Below are positions 6,540 to 8,151 of a stretch of DNA of 8,151 bases, in pieces. The position numbers were made by a program, and so were the translations under genes. Position 1 is the first letter of the stretch; each line of letters opens with the position of its first letter. The notes under the pieces were generated by a model. It saw only the letters and a list, made by a program, of their open reading frames with translations. It searched no databases and was not told where the DNA came from. The stretch comes from an uncultured Erysipelotrichaceae bacterium (lineage in GTDB: Bacteria; Bacillota_I; Bacilli_A; Erysipelotrichales; Coprobacillaceae): positions 1 to 8,151 of the forward strand of contig CALDMQ010000045.1 in the NCBI GenBank assembly GCA_937917505.1, given 5' to 3'.

Positions 6540-6809
6540 TTATTCAGCTACTTTTTGTTCTTTAATAACTTTAGCAATTGAATCGATTACGTCTTTTTCG
6601 TCATCACCTTCAGCAACGATTTCTACAGTTGCTTTAGTAGGAACACCTAAAGACATTACACCCATAATTGATTTTAAGTTTACTTCCTTACCATTGTAAA
6701 CTAATTTAATATTGCTACTGAATTTGCTAGCTTGATTTACTAAGATAGTTGCAGGTCTAGCATGTAATCCAACTGGATCTGAAACTACGAAAGATAATTT
6801 TTCTGCCAT
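6540..6809 (-). CDS. ptsH: HPr, phosphocarrier protein of the PTS
   Basis: HPr passes phosphate from enzyme I to the sugar-specific EIIA proteins of the phosphotransferase system in the cytoplasm. The 89-residue length is standard. The active-site segment GLHARPA (14-20) holds His16, equivalent to His15 in mature numbering. The regulatory segment LKSIMGVMSLG (45-55) holds Ser47, equivalent to Ser46, the target of HPr kinase in Gram-positives. HPr phosphorylated on this serine is the co-effector of CcpA. The start has a very strong AAGGAGGAG site (6818-6826). Its own promoter and terminator flank it, so it is not co-transcribed with ptsI, which normally follows ptsH in Firmicutes. A near-perfect cre site lies upstream of the promoter, suggesting CcpA feedback on its own partner. 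Confidence 0.97.
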   Translation of the reverse strand: MAEKLSFVVSDPVGLHARPATILVNQASKFSSNIKLVYNGKEVNLKSIMGVMSLGVPTKATVEIVAEGDDEKDVIDSIAKVIKEQKVAE

Positions 6810-6842
6810 TTTATTGACTCCTCCTTAATAATTTATACTCAT

Positions 6843-6870
6843 ATTATACCATATATTTGAGACTTTTCCA
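6843..6870 (-). promoter_or_regulatory. Promoter of ptsH
   Basis: The minus strand has an extended -10, TGGTATAAT (TATAAT at 6848-6843), and a -35-like TGGAAA (6870-6865) with 16-bp spacing. The predicted transcript start is near 6836, about 27 bp before the ptsH start codon. Confidence 0.75.
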
Positions 6871-6887
6871 TACCTTTTCAAAAATAA

Positions 6888-6901
6888 TTTGAGCGCTTTC
6901 A
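6888..6901 (-). promoter_or_regulatory. cre site (CcpA operator) upstream of ptsH
   Basis: The minus strand reads TGAAAGCGCTCAAA, a 13-of-14 match to the catabolite-responsive element TGWAANCGNTNWCA; only the penultimate C differs. It overlaps the stop codon of the S-component gene, and its centre is near -58 relative to the predicted ptsH start. In Bacillus, cre sites upstream of the -35 are usually activating (as at ackA and pta), so activation of ptsH is the more likely outcome. Confidence 0.7.
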
Positions 6902-7396
6902 TTTAGAGTTTTGATTTATCTTGATAAATACAGTATAAGTTGGTTTTAGCAAGAATAAACAAATAATAAAATTGCCTATTCCATGTATAATATCAAAGAA
7001 AATCCCTGATACAAAATAAGAAAAAGCATAAGAAAATGATACTGGTATATATGCTAATGCAAATAATAAACCAAAAATTAATCCATAAAATCCTAACACG
7101 ATTGACCACGATAAAACATCATCTGGTTTAATACTTCTTTTCAACCATTTCACTAAAAAATATAGAATAGGCCACACATAAATATAACTCCACCACCATA
7201 AACCAAATCCCCACTGAAGACCTTCTAATAAGATAAAAATTCCTATAGCTGGTAATGCAATATTTGGGAAAACAAGAGTATATATCAAAATAAGAAACGA
7301 TACTAATTCTATATTAGGTATAAAACTTAATCCGACTTGTACAACATATAATAAAGTCCCTAAGAATGCAATTTGAACTAACTGTTTTGTTTTCAT
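6899..7396 (-). CDS. ECF-type transporter S component, predicted cobalamin-related
   Basis: A 165-residue, very hydrophobic protein with about six membrane helices (near 7-24, 30-42, 46-64, 70-86, 96-117, 124-150). Size and topology fit the substrate-binding S component of an energy-coupling-factor importer. The last helix motif VSGIFFDIIHGIGNFIICLF (129-148) is a pattern seen in this class, and the small-residue stretch in helix 1 could contact EcfT. The S component binds the vitamin; the shared EcfA/EcfA'/EcfT module is not in the window. The ATG follows the DUF4430 stop directly with no gap, preceded by a weak AAGGTT, so translation is probably coupled. Control by the upstream cobalamin riboswitch points to B12 or a precursor as substrate, which is inference. 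No clear terminator follows, so some read-through into ptsH is possible. Confidence 0.72.
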   Translation of the reverse strand: MKTKQLVQIAFLGTLLYVVQVGLSFIPNIELVSFLILIYTLVFPNIALPAIGIFILLEGLQWGFGLWWWSYIYVWPILYFLVKWLKRSIKPDDVLSWSIVLGFYGLIFGLLFALAYIPVSFSYAFSYFVSGIFFDIIHGIGNFIICLFLLKPTYTVFIKINQNSK

Positions 7397-7789
7397 CTAA
7401 TAACCTTGCTTTAATTCAAGAGTATATTTTGCCTCGTCTTCTAAAACTAAAGCATCAGCTCCTGATGTTGCACTTTCATCATTCACAAGGATAGCCCACC
7501 AATATTGTTGAGTTGCATCATCAGATAAACCATCAACACTCTTAATATACATACCATATTGACTATTTTCATACTTATCAACAATTTTAGTTTCTTTCAA
7601 TACATCTCCAAGATTTTCTTTTTCTGTCTTCACGTCATGTGTTTTTTCATAATTATCTCTTTTAGAAATAACTTCGATTGTAATATGTTTAAGATTTTTA
7701 TTACCTTTTTGTTGGAAATAATATCCTATACCAGCAAAAATAATAAACATAACAATCAACCCAATTAAAGCTTTTGTTTTCTTTTTCAT
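7397..7789 (-). CDS. Membrane-anchored DUF4430 protein, predicted B12 capture
   Basis: A 130-residue protein starting MKKKTKALIG, with one membrane helix (about 6-24) after a lysine-rich start. There is no lipobox cysteine, so it is probably an uncleaved anchor with the rest outside the cell. The exposed part has the DUF4430 pattern: NLGDVLKE (59-66), YGMYIKSVDGL (78-88), QQYWWAILVND (94-104) and SGADALVLEDEAKYTLEL (109-126). This domain resembles the C-terminal domain of eukaryotic transcobalamin and intrinsic factor. The start at 7789 is chosen because GGAGGT lies at the right distance and a signal-like helix follows; a longer in-frame reading to 7954 would translate the riboswitch. The downstream S component starts immediately after the stop. 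Together they may capture and import B12; direct binding is unproven. Confidence 0.82.
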   Translation of the reverse strand: MKKKTKALIGLIVMFIIFAGIGYYFQQKGNKNLKHITIEVISKRDNYEKTHDVKTEKENLGDVLKETKIVDKYENSQYGMYIKSVDGLSDDATQQYWWAILVNDESATSGADALVLEDEAKYTLELKQGY

Positions 7790-7794
7790 AAAAT

Positions 7795-7800
7795 ACCTCC
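7795..7800 (-). promoter_or_regulatory. Ribosome binding site that fixes the DUF4430 start
   Basis: GGAGGT stands 5 nt before ATG 7789. It rules in this start over the in-frame ATG at 7954, which lies inside the riboswitch aptamer. Confidence 0.85.
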
Positions 7801-7837
7801 ATTCTTTTCTTTCATATAAGCAAATGGATACATTATA

Positions 7838-7863
7838 GAAAACGACTCTGTACATCGCAGAGT
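7838..7863 (-). terminator. Possible riboswitch expression-platform hairpin (weak terminator)
   Basis: Downstream of the aptamer the minus strand can form ACTCTG / CAGAGT with a 7-nt loop, followed by CGTTTTCT. The stem is short and the T-run is interrupted, so it is a weak intrinsic terminator at best. It could instead be part of a larger fold: GGATA before it and TATCC after it can also pair. Whether control is transcriptional or translational is open. Confidence 0.4.
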
Positions 7864-7874
7864 TTATCCTCAGA

Positions 7875-8003
7875 TAATAGCAAGTCTTCCGACTCAGTTT
7901 CAACGTTTTAGCACCCTTCCCAGTTCCCCAGTGGCTATATGCTTGACTCCACATTACGGCAGCGAGACTGTTGAGGAATTACACCTCATTCCTTTGACTA
8001 TTA
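7875..8003 (-). ncRNA. Cobalamin (B12) riboswitch aptamer
   Basis: The minus strand carries the ordered landmarks of the cobalamin riboswitch (RF00174). A closing stem TAATAG (8003-7998) pairs with CTATTA (7880-7875). Then come a GAGGTG...CCTC hairpin (7987-7973), the TCTCGCTGCCGTAATG segment, GCCACTG (7935-7929) followed by GGGAAGG, and the 3' B12-box-like part GAGTCGGAAGACTTGC (about 7895-7880). It precedes the DUF4430 and S-component genes by about 85 nt. Riboswitches of this class normally switch off the genes when adenosyl- or other cobalamins are plentiful. The peripheral arms look short, and I cannot assign the ligand subtype. Confidence 0.92.
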
Positions 8004-8028
8004 AATATGCTTTTATGAAATCTTTATT

Positions 8029-8057
8029 ATTGTACATAATTTCTTCATTTTTGAAAA
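8029..8057 (-). promoter_or_regulatory. Candidate promoter of the B12 riboswitch operon
   Basis: The minus strand has TTTTCA (8057-8052), a 17-bp spacer and TACAAT (8034-8029). Each hexamer is a partial match to the sigma-A consensus (four and five of six). It lies between the upstream terminator and the aptamer, where a promoter is needed. The DNA is AT-rich, so chance matches are easy. Confidence 0.5.
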
Positions 8058-8074
8058 GAAAAAAAATAAAGAAT

Positions 8075-8104
8075 AAAAAAAAGAGGATGAGTGAAAACTC
8101 ATCC
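8075..8104 (-). terminator. Strong terminator of the gene upstream of the riboswitch
   Basis: A perfect 8-bp stem on the minus strand, GGATGAGT / ACTCATCC with a TTTC loop, is followed by TC and a run of eight T. It ends a transcript that comes from beyond the right edge of the window and separates it from the B12 unit. Confidence 0.88.
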
Positions 8105-8151
8105 AAGAGAAACTGGCGACTTGCTATTGTTGCACTTGCGCACTATCTTCG
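8099..8151 (-). other. Possible 3' end of an upstream gene, frame undecided
   Basis: The terminator at 8104-8075 implies a minus-strand gene or RNA ending here, but only about 50 bases are visible. Two frames could be its end: one reads EDSAQVQQ and stops at 8124, about 20 bp before the hairpin; the other reads KIVRKCNNSKSPVSLG and stops at 8099, inside the stem. The first has the more usual spacing. The stretch is richer in G and C than the intergenic DNA next to it. I recognise neither peptide, and a non-coding RNA end is equally possible. Confidence 0.3.

Noticed and set aside
6881..6892. Weak TCAAA/TTTGA hairpin after the S-component gene as its terminator
   Set aside because: The stem has five pairs, mostly A-T, and is followed by AAAGG rather than T. 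I do not call a terminator here.
7559..7768. Plus-strand frame opposite the DUF4430 gene
   Set aside because: It is antisense to a gene with clear domain motifs and lacks a ribosome site; a hydrophobic appearance is common for antisense AT-rich DNA.
1..8151. CRISPR array, tRNA, rRNA, insertion sequence ends or phage attachment site
   Set aside because: I saw no regularly spaced direct repeats, no cloverleaf or rRNA sequence, and no matching terminal repeats with target duplication around any gene.

Overview
The window is an AT-rich stretch of a low-GC Gram-positive chromosome, with every supported gene on the minus strand. An HPr with the regulatory serine, a near-perfect CcpA (cre) site, an 11-bp-phased Pho box array, strong AGGAGG ribosome sites and an Rpn-type PD-(D/E)XK nuclease of the kind common in gut Erysipelotrichia and Clostridia together suggest a gut Firmicute, perhaps near Coprobacillus/Faecalibacillus. 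The genus is inference; no marker gene is present.

Layout, in the direction of transcription (from high to low coordinates). (1) 8151-8099: a short tail, possibly the 3' end of an unseen gene, then a strong terminator. (2) 8057-6899: a cobalamin riboswitch heads a two-gene unit encoding a membrane-anchored DUF4430 protein and an ECF-type S component, read as a B12 capture/uptake unit. (3) 6901-6499: a cre site, promoter, ptsH (HPr) and terminator; ptsH stands alone, without ptsI. (4) 6498-3151: a promoter with a 24-bp palindromic operator, then an SdpR-like ArsR repressor, an SdpI-like immunity membrane protein, an ABC ATPase and a large ABC permease, closed by a terminator. This looks like a self-contained peptide-stress or immunity operon without the Sdp toxin genes. 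(5) 3098-1977: an AT-rich inverted repeat, an extended -10 promoter, a single Rpn family nuclease/putative transposase and its terminator. (6) 1959-1: a Pho box array followed by pstC, pstA and the first codons of pstB, the high-affinity phosphate importer. There is no pstS ahead of pstC.

The units are compact and each shows a recognisable control signal: B12, carbon catabolite control, ArsR/SdpR and phosphate limitation. Within operons genes overlap or nearly touch, suggesting translational coupling. The two most interesting units are the B12 riboswitch/DUF4430/S-component pair and the sdpRI-ABC operon.
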